Origin: an uncultured Bacteroides sp.
GTDB taxonomy: Bacteria > Bacteroidota > Bacteroidia > Bacteroidales > Bacteroidaceae
Length of the DNA: 11,033 nt
Reading direction: 5' to 3'
Assembly (NCBI RefSeq): GCF_900547205.1
Contig: NZ_URFY01000081.1
Span: 1 to 11,033, forward strand
Shown: piece by piece, positions 1 through 5,441 of the stretch
Position numbering within the stretch: position 1 is the first letter of the stretch
Layout of the letters: each line of letters opens with the position of its first letter
Notes under the pieces: generated by a model
Told to the model about the DNA's origin: nothing
Seen by the model: the letters and a program-made list of their open reading frames with translations, nothing else
Databases searched by the model: none
Made by a program: the position numbers and the translations under genes

Positions 1-218
1 CTACATACACAATCAATGGTTATGCCGACTCTGCAACGGGTACTCCGGCTTTCAACGAGAAGTTAAGTTTGGAACGTGCACAAGTTGTGAAAAACTTGCT
101 GGTTAGTAAATATGGCATTTCTGCCGATAGACTGAAAGTTGCAGCCGGTGGTGGTGTTGATAAGTTTGGTCAGCCGATTCTAAACCGTGTGGTATTGGTA
201 GAATCATCGCAACAATAA
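1..218 (+). CDS. OmpA-family outer-membrane protein, C-terminal part (5' end outside window)
   Basis: The reading frame is open from position 3 to the TAA at 216-218 and gives the last 71 residues of a protein. They match the C-terminal OmpA/MotB peptidoglycan-binding domain: a GYADS-TGT segment, then N-x-x-LS-x-x-RA-x-x-V, a GIS-x-x-R turn, a GG-x-D loop and a final NR-x-x-x-V strand. In this family the conserved Asp and Arg bind the diaminopimelate of peptidoglycan, tying an outer-membrane or lipid-anchored protein to the cell wall. The N-terminal part, which would show whether it is a beta-barrel, a lipoprotein or a repeat protein, is outside the window. A terminator follows at 259-308. 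A diverged copy of the last 20 codons and the downstream region recurs at 3160-3308. The family call is firm; the specific gene is unknown. Confidence 0.9.
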   Translation, partial: TYTINGYADSATGTPAFNEKLSLERAQVVKNLLVSKYGISADRLKVAAGGGVDKFGQPILNRVVLVESSQQ

Positions 219-293
219 GTAAATTAAGCATTTGTAATTGCTTACTGCAAAGAGATAACGGCTGAAAGCGGTGCCTGTAATAAGGTGGTTTGC
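159..293 (+). repeat. Direct repeat copy 1 (OmpA gene 3' end and trailer)
   Basis: This stretch, from the last 20 codons of the OmpA-family gene into the 5' arm and loop of its terminator, is repeated in the same orientation at 3160-3308. The 60 coding bases align without gaps, 50 of 60 identical by my hand count. After the stop codon the copies are less alike but share TTTGTAA, CTTxCTG and TGAAAGCxGTGCxTG blocks in the same order. About 12 extra bases separate the stop from TTTGTAA in copy 2. Confidence 0.8.
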
Positions 294-308
294 TTTCAGT
301 CGCTTTTT
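259..308 (+). terminator. Intrinsic terminator of the OmpA-family gene
   Basis: Bases 259-269 (CGGCTGAAAGC) pair with 292-302 (GCTTTCAGTCG), giving an 11-bp stem with one G-U pair and a 22-nt loop. A run of five T follows at 304-308. It lies 40 nt after the stop codon, as expected for a rho-independent terminator. Confidence 0.85.
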
Positions 309-365
309 GTTGGCGGGGAGTTCAATTTCTTCTGTTGGCTAAGTAGTATATTTAGATTTTATTGC

Positions 366-373
366 TACTTTTG
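366..373 (+). promoter_or_regulatory. Predicted -7 promoter box for the 640-aa gene
   Basis: TACTTTTG is an exact match to the Bacteroides -7 consensus TAnnTTTG and lies 42 nt before the ATG at 416. I see no good TTTG -33 element at the usual distance, so the call rests on the -7 box and its position after the upstream terminator. Confidence 0.5.
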
Positions 374-415
374 TTTTCAAACAAGAAATACGGGAATTGA
401 TTTTTAGCAATAATT

Positions 416-2338
416 ATGGAGAAAAACACTCAATTGAACAAACGTATGAAGCGGAAAACTTATAAAAACCTACTAGGATTTCTTTATTTAGGTTGCTTGA
501 TAGCTTATTATTTGTGGATACTGTTTCTTATTTCATCGGGTTCTGAAGCTGGTTATTGGTGTATTGAGGGAAAGGATATTCTTTATATTCCAGTCCGTGG
601 TTTTCTGTTCGCAGCAACCGTCACACTGTTAGTTTGGATATTTCTCCGGATAATAACCAAGATAGAACCGCTCACTGACAAAGAACGTGAGAGTCCGTTA
701 TTGCAACGTTTCACCTGTTTACAACTTTTCGCTTTTACCGGAACACTTACAGCCATGCTGGTATTCTCCCTACCTTACGTTACTCGTGACGGTTTTCCAT
801 CCAACGAAACTTTATGTAAGACTGTCCCTATCATACTTCTCTTTGTTCTTCACTTCGTCATAGCAGCACTTTCCGCTCTTTTACTGTATGCTGGGACGCG
901 TACGAGGTCTACCTTCCTTTCGCTAATGTGTCTCCCTGCGCTTGTTGTGGTTTTTGCAGGCGATTATATTGGTATCAGTTTTTTAGTGAATGACTATTGT
1001 CAACAAGATGAGGTGGTGCGTACGAATAAGACCGGTACAGAAGTCCCATCCATAGATAAAGTTTGGACAGAGCAGGTAGGTGGCAGTGTGGTTCGCTACT
1101 TCAAACAGTGCGGGTGGGGTGAAGGGCGAGATTCTTCCGAAATCAACAATGGCCCTATACCGTTTACGGAAAAGCTATTGTATAATTATGCCAACCTTCG
1201 TCAATCTGGAGTAGACGAAGACAGGACGCTTGAGGATTACGATTTGTTTACGGGGGAGGATTTCACCAATATACAGAAACTGGTAATAGAAATATTTGAT
1301 GCGAAAGATGCGATTTTAACAGAAGAAGAAGCTTATGAGTTGATTAGTGGTAAGATACTGCCCGAGGTGCTGAAAACGCTTGATTATGGAAACCTTTACC
1401 GTTCGTCGGGATTGGGGCAACTGATTGATATGCTGGACTATGCTTACTATGACCTGGGATGTCCAAAGGAAGAGAAGTTGTCATTGCTTTATGACAACAT
1501 GGCTGAACAACACATTGGTTGGGACAATTTCGTAGGATTGATTCCTTATTTCAACCAACCTCATGCCATGATGCACATAGATATGAGGAACTATGAGTTG
1601 GTATGGGCTTATTCTTTCTGGGCGCGCCGTTGGTCGGAGCATAGTATGAGTCTATGTCGCCGTCTGTTGGACGACATTCTGAAAGTCTATCCGAACACGG
1701 CTTATACTCCAGACAAGATGAAAGAAATAGATGAAAGATGCCGTCGAACTTTACAGCAAAAACAAGTGCAGAGTAAGGACAAACTTTTGGCAGAGATTAA
1801 ATCTTCCTTTACTGATGTGCCTCGTCCAGAACGGGATAATATTGTGATGTCTTCGGATGATTCCAAACGTGCGGAAACAGGAGATAATTATGCTAGGTAT
1901 GAATGGGCGAATGTGCCGCAGAATTTATTGCGGGAGAAGCAGGACGCTTTGCATTACTTTACTGTGGAAGCTTTCCACTACTATCTTCCGGCTTTTCTCA
2001 CCTCGATTGTGGAAGACTACCGGGCTGGTGATGATATGAACAACACGCTGGTCTGGATATTAACGTATCATTTGAAAAATCCGGAGGTTCAGGATATGCA
2101 ATATCTGCGTTTCGGGGTATTATCCAATGAACAGAATGAAGCAATCTACCATGTACTGGAATGGTTGCAGGCGGAGCATGGTGATGATTTTATTAACCCA
2201 TCGGATAATTCTTCAGACTTGCAGCGGGCGATAAACAGCAGGTGGGTGAGGTATGAGCCATTGTATAATACTTTAATTATAACTGTTACGCCGTTTGATA
2301 CAAGTGCCAAAGATAGTGAAAACCATCAGCAGGAGTAA
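416..2338 (+). CDS. Unrecognised polytopic membrane protein with large soluble C-terminal region (640 aa)
   Basis: I do not recognise the family. The first ~190 residues contain about five hydrophobic segments likely to cross the inner membrane (roughly 18-40, 57-80, 100-120, 136-158 and 165-187). A basic N-terminal stretch (KRMKRK) precedes the first. Residues ~190-640 look soluble, acidic and mostly helical, with many Tyr/Trp residues and no catalytic motif I can name. Helical-repeat architecture is possible but not shown. The ATG at 416 is the first start after the -7 box at 366-373; no clear Shine-Dalgarno is visible, as is usual in this phylum. The gene is convergent with the 174-aa membrane protein gene. 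Both lie between the two OmpA 3' repeats, so they may have arrived or been rearranged together. The ORF is convincing; the function is unknown. Confidence 0.85.
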   Translation: MEKNTQLNKRMKRKTYKNLLGFLYLGCLIAYYLWILFLISSGSEAGYWCIEGKDILYIPVRGFLFAATVTLLVWIFLRIITKIEPLTDKERESPLLQRFTCLQLFAFTGTLTAMLVFSLPYVTRDGFPSNETLCKTVPIILLFVLHFVIAALSALLLYAGTRTRSTFLSLMCLPALVVVFAGDYIGISFLVNDYCQQDEVVRTNKTGTEVPSIDKVWTEQVGGSVVRYFKQCGWGEGRDSSEINNGPIPFTEKLLYNYANLRQSGVDEDRTLEDYDLFTGEDFTNIQKLVIEIFDAKDAILTEEEAYELISGKILPEVLKTLDYGNLYRSSGLGQLIDMLDYAYYDLGCPKEEKLSLLYDNMAEQHIGWDNFVGLIPYFNQPHAMMHIDMRNYELVWAYSFWARRWSEHSMSLCRRLLDDILKVYPNTAYTPDKMKEIDERCRRTLQQKQVQSKDKLLAEIKSSFTDVPRPERDNIVMSSDDSKRAETGDNYARYEWANVPQNLLREKQDALHYFTVEAFHYYLPAFLTSIVEDYRAGDDMNNTLVWILTYHLKNPEVQDMQYLRFGVLSNEQNEAIYHVLEWLQAEHGDDFINPSDNSSDLQRAINSRWVRYEPLYNTLIITVTPFDTSAKDSENHQQE

Positions 2339-2591
2339 ATAAAACATCACGGTAATCGTAATAAACAGAGCAAGCGGTTTAGGGAAGGCGTCGTTGTAAC
2401 AATCTGAATCATAGAGGAAGTTCCATAATTTTCTATCTCTTAAGCCTTCCTCTATATGGAAGAATAGCAACAAGGTTCAATGGTGATCATTCCCATGTCA
2501 ATACATGCTAAGTATAGAAAGATGAAAAGGAATGAAAATGAGTGTTCTTTTTAACAGGATATTTTCCATAATAATAATGCTTGTGTTTCTT
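2339..2591. other. Convergent intergenic region, 253 bp, no convincing gene
   Basis: This separates the 3' ends of the 640-aa and 174-aa genes. It holds a nested set of inverted repeats: ATAGAGGAAG at 2411-2420 with CTTCCTCTAT at 2446-2455, and TTCCAT at 2421-2426 with ATGGAA at 2456-2461. Neither strand shows a T-tract after these repeats, so a classical intrinsic terminator is not visible. The short ORFs present are unconvincing. Confidence 0.6.
2411..2461. repeat. Interleaved inverted repeats (possible pseudoknot or alternative hairpins)
   Basis: A perfect 10-bp inverted repeat (2411-2420 / 2446-2455) is directly followed by a 6-bp pair (2421-2426 / 2456-2461) in the order A-B-A'-B'. That is the topology of an H-type pseudoknot in RNA. 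A shorter local hairpin CTTCC-N7-GGAAG (2446-2462) competes with it. It may serve as a 3'-end structure for one or both convergent transcripts; that role is inferred only from position. Confidence 0.45.
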
Positions 2592-3116
2592 CTACATCAT
2601 AACTTTTTTGAGCCACACGCCCGTTTTCATAATCACGGCACTTTGCAGACATGAGCAGAGTATAGGCAAGATAAACAGTCCGCCGCATTGAACGGTAGAG
2701 ACTAATGAATAAAAAAAACTGGCAATTATATAATTCAGTATGTTCATGAGAGAAAATCCACATTCCGAAGATTCATATACCAAATAGATTATTATAAACA
2801 GCATGCTGATAATGTAAGTGACGAAGAAACTAAGTGGAATGCTTAGTACTGTACAGAACAAATAAATCCGCCAAGTCCTCGGTTTAGAAATTTGCCATGC
2901 AATAAAGCTTCCAATGAACATGGAGGAGGCGAGCAAGACTATCTCACTTATATTTGGCAATTCAGGAGGCGACGGTTCGTCGCTGAGCAATGAAAAACGT
3001 TCGAATCCATATAGAAAATCTCCATTTAATACGCCGTTTGAGGCATAGAGCACAACGAATATAGTAGCCAGAGCAGCATAAAAGAACGCTGGCAAATATG
3101 TTGATAAATGTTTCAT
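2592..3116 (-). CDS. Unrecognised small polytopic membrane protein (174 aa)
   Basis: The protein is strongly hydrophobic, with four or five likely membrane segments (about 5-25, 57-74, 83-112 which may be one or two, 123-143 and 146-162). A short proline-rich loop (PSPPELP, ~48-54) separates the first two, and the tail is basic (KTGVWLKKVMM). The frame extends upstream to 3332. I chose the ATG at 3116 because the extension would be antisense to the OmpA remnant at 3160-3219 and looks unlike protein, whereas residues from 3116 on begin a normal membrane-protein N-terminus. A strong promoter ends five bases before this ATG. The transcript is therefore probably leaderless or nearly so. No family or function is recognised. 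It is convergent with the 640-aa gene. Confidence 0.7.
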   Translation of the reverse strand: MKHLSTYLPAFFYAALATIFVVLYASNGVLNGDFLYGFERFSLLSDEPSPPELPNISEIVLLASSMFIGSFIAWQISKPRTWRIYLFCTVLSIPLSFFVTYIISMLFIIIYLVYESSECGFSLMNILNYIIASFFYSLVSTVQCGGLFILPILCSCLQSAVIMKTGVWLKKVMM

Positions 3117-3121
3117 AGCGG

Positions 3122-3153
3122 CAAAGGTACATACATATGTGAGATTAAACAAA
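3122..3153 (-). promoter_or_regulatory. Predicted promoter of the 174-aa gene
   Basis: On the minus strand, TTTG (3153-3150) is followed after 20 nt by TACCTTTG (3129-3122), an exact TAnnTTTG -7 box. Only five bases separate the box from the ATG at 3116, so transcription should start at or very near the start codon. The promoter abuts the OmpA remnant, which begins at 3160. Confidence 0.7.
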
Positions 3154-3159
3154 CGAAAT

Positions 3160-3308
3160 GATAAGTTTGACCAGCCGATTCCGAACCGCGTGTTATTGGT
3201 AGAATCTGCAAAACAATAATTGATTTCAGTCTCCGTCCGGTTCTTTGTAACCACTTGCTGGATAGGAAAATAGGATGAAAGCAGTGCTTGAAAAAGAGGT
3301 GTTTTTGC
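3160..3308 (+). pseudogene. Remnant of a second OmpA-family gene (3' end only), direct repeat copy 2
   Basis: Positions 3160-3219 read as 19 codons and a TAA stop in the same frame as the end of the upstream OmpA-family gene (DKFDQPIPNR then VLLVESAKQ, against DKFGQPILNR then VVLVESSQQ). Sequence upstream of 3160 has no similarity to the gene, so the rest of it is missing. Similarity continues after the stop through shared blocks to about 3308, including the TGAAAGC of the terminator arm. The pairing 3' arm is not preserved in the same form. Changes in the coding part are mostly conservative or silent, which suggests a former functional paralogue rather than a recent copy. Alternatively it marks a duplicated junction left when the two intervening genes were inserted. 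Confidence 0.75.
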
Positions 3309-3372
3309 ACCATACATAAATACCCGTTTCATGTCTTTCCAGTTCTAGGAGCGAATTATTGTTTTGTGGTCT

Positions 3373-3412
3373 AATAAAAAAGTCCACTCGTCATTAAGTG
3401 AACTTTTTTATT
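3373..3412 (-). terminator. Strong terminator after the 233-aa gene
   Basis: AATAAAAAAGT (3373-3383) pairs perfectly with ACTTTTTTATT (3402-3412). After one C-A mismatch, CACT (3385-3388) pairs with AGTG (3397-3400), leaving an 8-nt loop. The A/T-rich base of the stem supplies a U-tract on either strand, so it can work in both directions. It lies 16 nt past the stop of the minus-strand 233-aa gene. Confidence 0.85.
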
Positions 3413-3428
3413 GTGTAGCGAAGATTCT

Positions 3429-4130
3429 TTATTTCAAAATCGGAACTGCAACCTTTAAATTTGGATATTTGTCACCCAGTTGTTTCAGAAAATCGTTAGC
3501 AATGACGATAGCTTGCACCGTCTCCTGTGGATTAGTTGGAATTTCCGGGATATTAGTAAAAATCAAGCAGGAGTAAATGATAAATTCAATAGGCTTGTCG
3601 TCGGTTTGCAATGACAGTTTGTATGCCTTCACGTTGTTTCCCCGTGCTTGTGCCTGTGCTTTTACTTGTCCTTCCATAGGAATCTCGATGAGCCTGGAGT
3701 TTTCAAGACGCGATTGGTTGAATACAAAGTGTTGATCGATTTCTCCCTCTGTATCTGTATCGAACAGGTGTAGATTGTTACCGCTCAATGCTAGATATTT
3801 GGGAGTTTGCACAGTATTAAATCGCACAGTTCCTAAAGTTGCCATACCTTTCAGTTTGTCCTTCATTCCGTCTTTAAGGGCGGAAGTAACGCCATATTCT
3901 GCACTTGCATAATTGAAAGCGTCGATTTTTTCTTCTCCCATCGCTTCTTTCAAAAAAGATAAATCGGAATTTAAAAAACTGTTCTTGTAGCGCTCAGCGT
4001 TTGCAAACTCAGCTTTGAAATCAGTGTTGTTCACTATCTGACTCTGTTGAGAGTTCTTGTTCTTGATATAAAACCAATACGCTAAATAGAGTGCGATGAA
4101 AATGACTGGGATAAATGTGTAGATACTCAT
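3429..4130 (-). CDS. Unrecognised membrane-anchored protein (233 aa)
   Basis: One N-terminal hydrophobic helix (about residues 4-22) is followed by a charged YIKNKNSQQS stretch, which looks like an uncleaved signal anchor. The remaining ~200 residues are soluble. Residues ~37-100 look helical (AERYKNSF, SFLKEAMGEEKID, ALKDGMKDKLKG). Residues ~110-195 alternate short beta-like strands (KYLALSGNNLHLFD, AYKLSLQ, IEFIIYS) in a pattern loosely like a PH-type barrel. A C-terminal helix (QETVQAIVIANDFLKQLGDKYP) closes it, also PH-like. That fold idea is inference from pattern only. The ATG at 4130 lies 28 nt after the stop of the 152-aa gene with no promoter between, so the two are probably co-transcribed from 4668-4698. 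A terminator follows at 3373-3412. No function is recognised. Confidence 0.8.
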   Translation of the reverse strand: MSIYTFIPVIFIALYLAYWFYIKNKNSQQSQIVNNTDFKAEFANAERYKNSFLNSDLSFLKEAMGEEKIDAFNYASAEYGVTSALKDGMKDKLKGMATLGTVRFNTVQTPKYLALSGNNLHLFDTDTEGEIDQHFVFNQSRLENSRLIEIPMEGQVKAQAQARGNNVKAYKLSLQTDDKPIEFIIYSCLIFTNIPEIPTNPQETVQAIVIANDFLKQLGDKYPNLKVAVPILK

Positions 4131-4158
4131 GACTTTTATGTTTTAAAGTTACTAATTC

Positions 4159-4617
4159 TTATACCTCTATCGGTTTTACTTTTTCCTTTTTACTAGGAAC
4201 GAACCCCCAGATAATGAGGACGATGATTATAAGCGCCACTATCTTGCCGCCATATCGGGAGTAAAAGCCCACCTTATTTAGCTTTTCACCATCCAGATTG
4301 TTCTCTTTCAGAATAGCTGCAATTTGCTCTTCATTCAATTCATAGTAGACATCTTCCTTTACACAATAGCCTACCAGTCGTGGTTCTTTCTCAATATATA
4401 GAGGAAGAATGTAGGCGATGTTGAATTCTTGATGGAGGGTACCAAGGTCGATGTAATTACCTTCTTCAGTTTGGTAATCTTCGGTGTCGGGGAGATCGGC
4501 AACTTTGGTTAGTACTTCGTGGTCGCCGAAAGGGATTCTAACACCACGGGCTGATGTGATTTGGCATGACAGGAGAAGGAGAGAGCCAAGCGCAAATAAG
4601 AATTTTAAATGCTTCAT
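4159..4617 (-). CDS. Unrecognised exported protein, probable lipoprotein with C-terminal membrane helix (152 aa)
   Basis: The N-terminus is a signal peptide: basic start, hydrophobic core FLFALGSLLLL and a lipobox-like LLSC with Cys18. A signal peptidase I site after TSA (residue 23) is a possible alternative. Residues ~24-120 should lie outside the cytoplasm and contain an acidic segment (DLPDTEDYQTEEGNYIDLG). Residues 125-140 form a second hydrophobic helix (IVALIIIVLIIWGFV) followed by a lysine-rich tail, which fits an N-out/C-in orientation. N-terminal lipid plus a C-terminal membrane helix would be an unusual double anchor. The gene has its own promoter at 4668-4698 and is followed after 28 nt by the 233-aa gene, so the two products may work together at the inner membrane. 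The family is not recognised. Confidence 0.82.
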   Translation of the reverse strand: MKHLKFLFALGSLLLLSCQITSARGVRIPFGDHEVLTKVADLPDTEDYQTEEGNYIDLGTLHQEFNIAYILPLYIEKEPRLVGYCVKEDVYYELNEEQIAAILKENNLDGEKLNKVGFYSRYGGKIVALIIIVLIIWGFVPSKKEKVKPIEV

Positions 4618-4667
4618 GTTCTTCTTGTTTAAATGATTAAATTGTTAAGTGTTTGTTGATATCGGCG

Positions 4668-4698
4668 TAAAGGTAGGAAAAACTAGAATAAAAACAAA
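4668..4698 (-). promoter_or_regulatory. Predicted promoter of the 152-aa/233-aa unit
   Basis: On the minus strand, TTTG (4698-4695) is followed after 19 nt by TACCTTTA (4675-4668), one base off the TAnnTTTG consensus. Transcription would start near 4661, giving a 5' UTR of about 44 nt before the ATG at 4617. Confidence 0.65.
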
Positions 4699-4719
4699 AC
4701 GATTGTTTGGTTTTTGTTT
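4692..4719. repeat. Inverted repeat over the -33 box (possible operator or weak tetR terminator)
   Basis: AAACAA (4692-4697) and TTGTTT (4703-4708) form a perfect 6-bp inverted repeat with a 5-bp spacer that covers the -33 box of the 152-aa gene promoter. A longer imperfect pairing of AAACAAAAC (4692-4700) with GTTTTTGTTT (4710-4719), with one bulge, could also be a weak terminator for tetR, because T-rich sequence follows on the minus strand. The two readings cannot be separated from sequence alone, and the region is low-complexity A/T. Confidence 0.3.
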
Positions 4720-4753
4720 ATAGAGATACTGATTTGAATTTTATGAGGTTGTT

Positions 4754-5365
4754 TTAAGCCTTTAGTAGAGAGTAGATATAGTTGAAATTTTCTTCCAATT
4801 CATTAATGTTCAATCCATTCAGGAAAGACTGTTCGTAAGACAAACCGAAATACATTTGCCTGAATAGGGTTGCGGCCTTCTTGACGTCGGTATCTGGCCG
4901 AATCTCTCCGTTGTCTTTGGCTTTCTGTACAATTGTGTTCCATATTCTATAGTCCTGCTCAAAGAATCGGGATGCCTTTTCATGAAAATTGGGATAATAC
5001 ATCTTTACCTGTGAAAAGAAATGGTAATAATAAAAGTTCGGGCAACATTTATAAGGATTATTGCCGTCATCTATCAATGGTATGAATCGGTTCAAAGTTG
5101 TGTTTATTCCTTCTATATATCGTTGGATAAACTTCTGCAGCGTGCATTCTGTCAGATTGAACTTGTTTTCTGGATGATGCAATTGGAATACAAATTTGTC
5201 TACTACCGCTACAAACAAGTCTTGTTTGTAAGGGAAATAATGAATGATGCCCGCTCTAGACAGTCCGCAGGCTTTCGCGATTTCTGTGAAACTGGCTTTC
5301 TCATAATTCATTTTGATAAATACTTTGAAAGCATTTTCCAGCACTTCTTCCCGGTTGGTAATCAT
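4754..5365 (-). CDS. TetR/AcrR-family transcriptional regulator (203 aa)
   Basis: The N-terminal DNA-binding domain is clear: helix 1 at ~6-20 (EEVLENAFKVFIKMNY), then the helix-turn-helix at ~26-45 (FTEIAKACGLS then RAGIIHYF) and the usual KQDLF start of helix 4 at 47-51. The length of 203 aa is typical. The C-terminal ligand-binding and dimerisation half has an aromatic and cysteine-rich stretch (KCCPNFYYYHFFSQ, ~106-119) that may line the ligand pocket; the ligand is unknown. The family usually acts as dimeric repressors of adjacent or divergent genes. Here the DUF2339 gene is divergent across 76 bp, and an inverted repeat at 5386-5414 overlaps both predicted -7 boxes. Autoregulation together with control of DUF2339 is likely. 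The ATG at 5365 follows the predicted promoter directly and gives a full domain. Confidence 0.93.
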   Translation of the reverse strand: MITNREEVLENAFKVFIKMNYEKASFTEIAKACGLSRAGIIHYFPYKQDLFVAVVDKFVFQLHHPENKFNLTECTLQKFIQRYIEGINTTLNRFIPLIDDGNNPYKCCPNFYYYHFFSQVKMYYPNFHEKASRFFEQDYRIWNTIVQKAKDNGEIRPDTDVKKAATLFRQMYFGLSYEQSFLNGLNINELEENFNYIYSLLKA

Positions 5366-5385
5366 CTTAATCTGAATTGTTTCGG

Positions 5386-5414
5386 CAAATATATGATTTT
5401 ATTTTATATATTTG
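5386..5414. promoter_or_regulatory. Divergent -7 boxes within an inverted repeat; candidate TetR operator
   Basis: CAAATATAT (5386-5394) and ATATATTTG (5406-5414) are perfect 9-bp inverted arms around an 11-bp spacer. Each arm contains TATATTTG, an exact TAnnTTTG -7 box: 5407-5414 on + for the DUF2339 gene (ATG at 5442) and 5393-5386 on - for tetR (ATG at 5365). The -33 elements are weak on both sides. A dimeric TetR protein bound here would block both promoters. The symmetry could in part come simply from two back-to-back AT-rich -7 boxes. Confidence 0.6.
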
Positions 5415-5441
5415 TAAAATTGAACGCTAATAGATGATATT

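Noticed and set aside
2273..2473. Minus-strand 66-codon frame with one hydrophobic segment
   Set aside because: It starts with TTG, overlaps the 3' end of the 640-aa gene, and has no promoter or ribosome site. The hydrophobic stretch could be a decayed membrane segment, but support is too thin.
2480..2551. Plus-strand 23-codon ORF preceded by AAGG
   Set aside because: Too short to judge, with no promoter box upstream and no recognised peptide. It could be chance.
3117..3332. N-terminal extension of the minus-strand 174-aa gene (72 more codons)
   Set aside because: It would be antisense to the OmpA remnant and lies upstream of, and across, a strong promoter. The residues do not look like a protein N-terminus.
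5021..5437. Plus-strand frame opposite tetR
   Set aside because: Antisense shadow of the TetR coding sequence. It runs across both divergent promoters.
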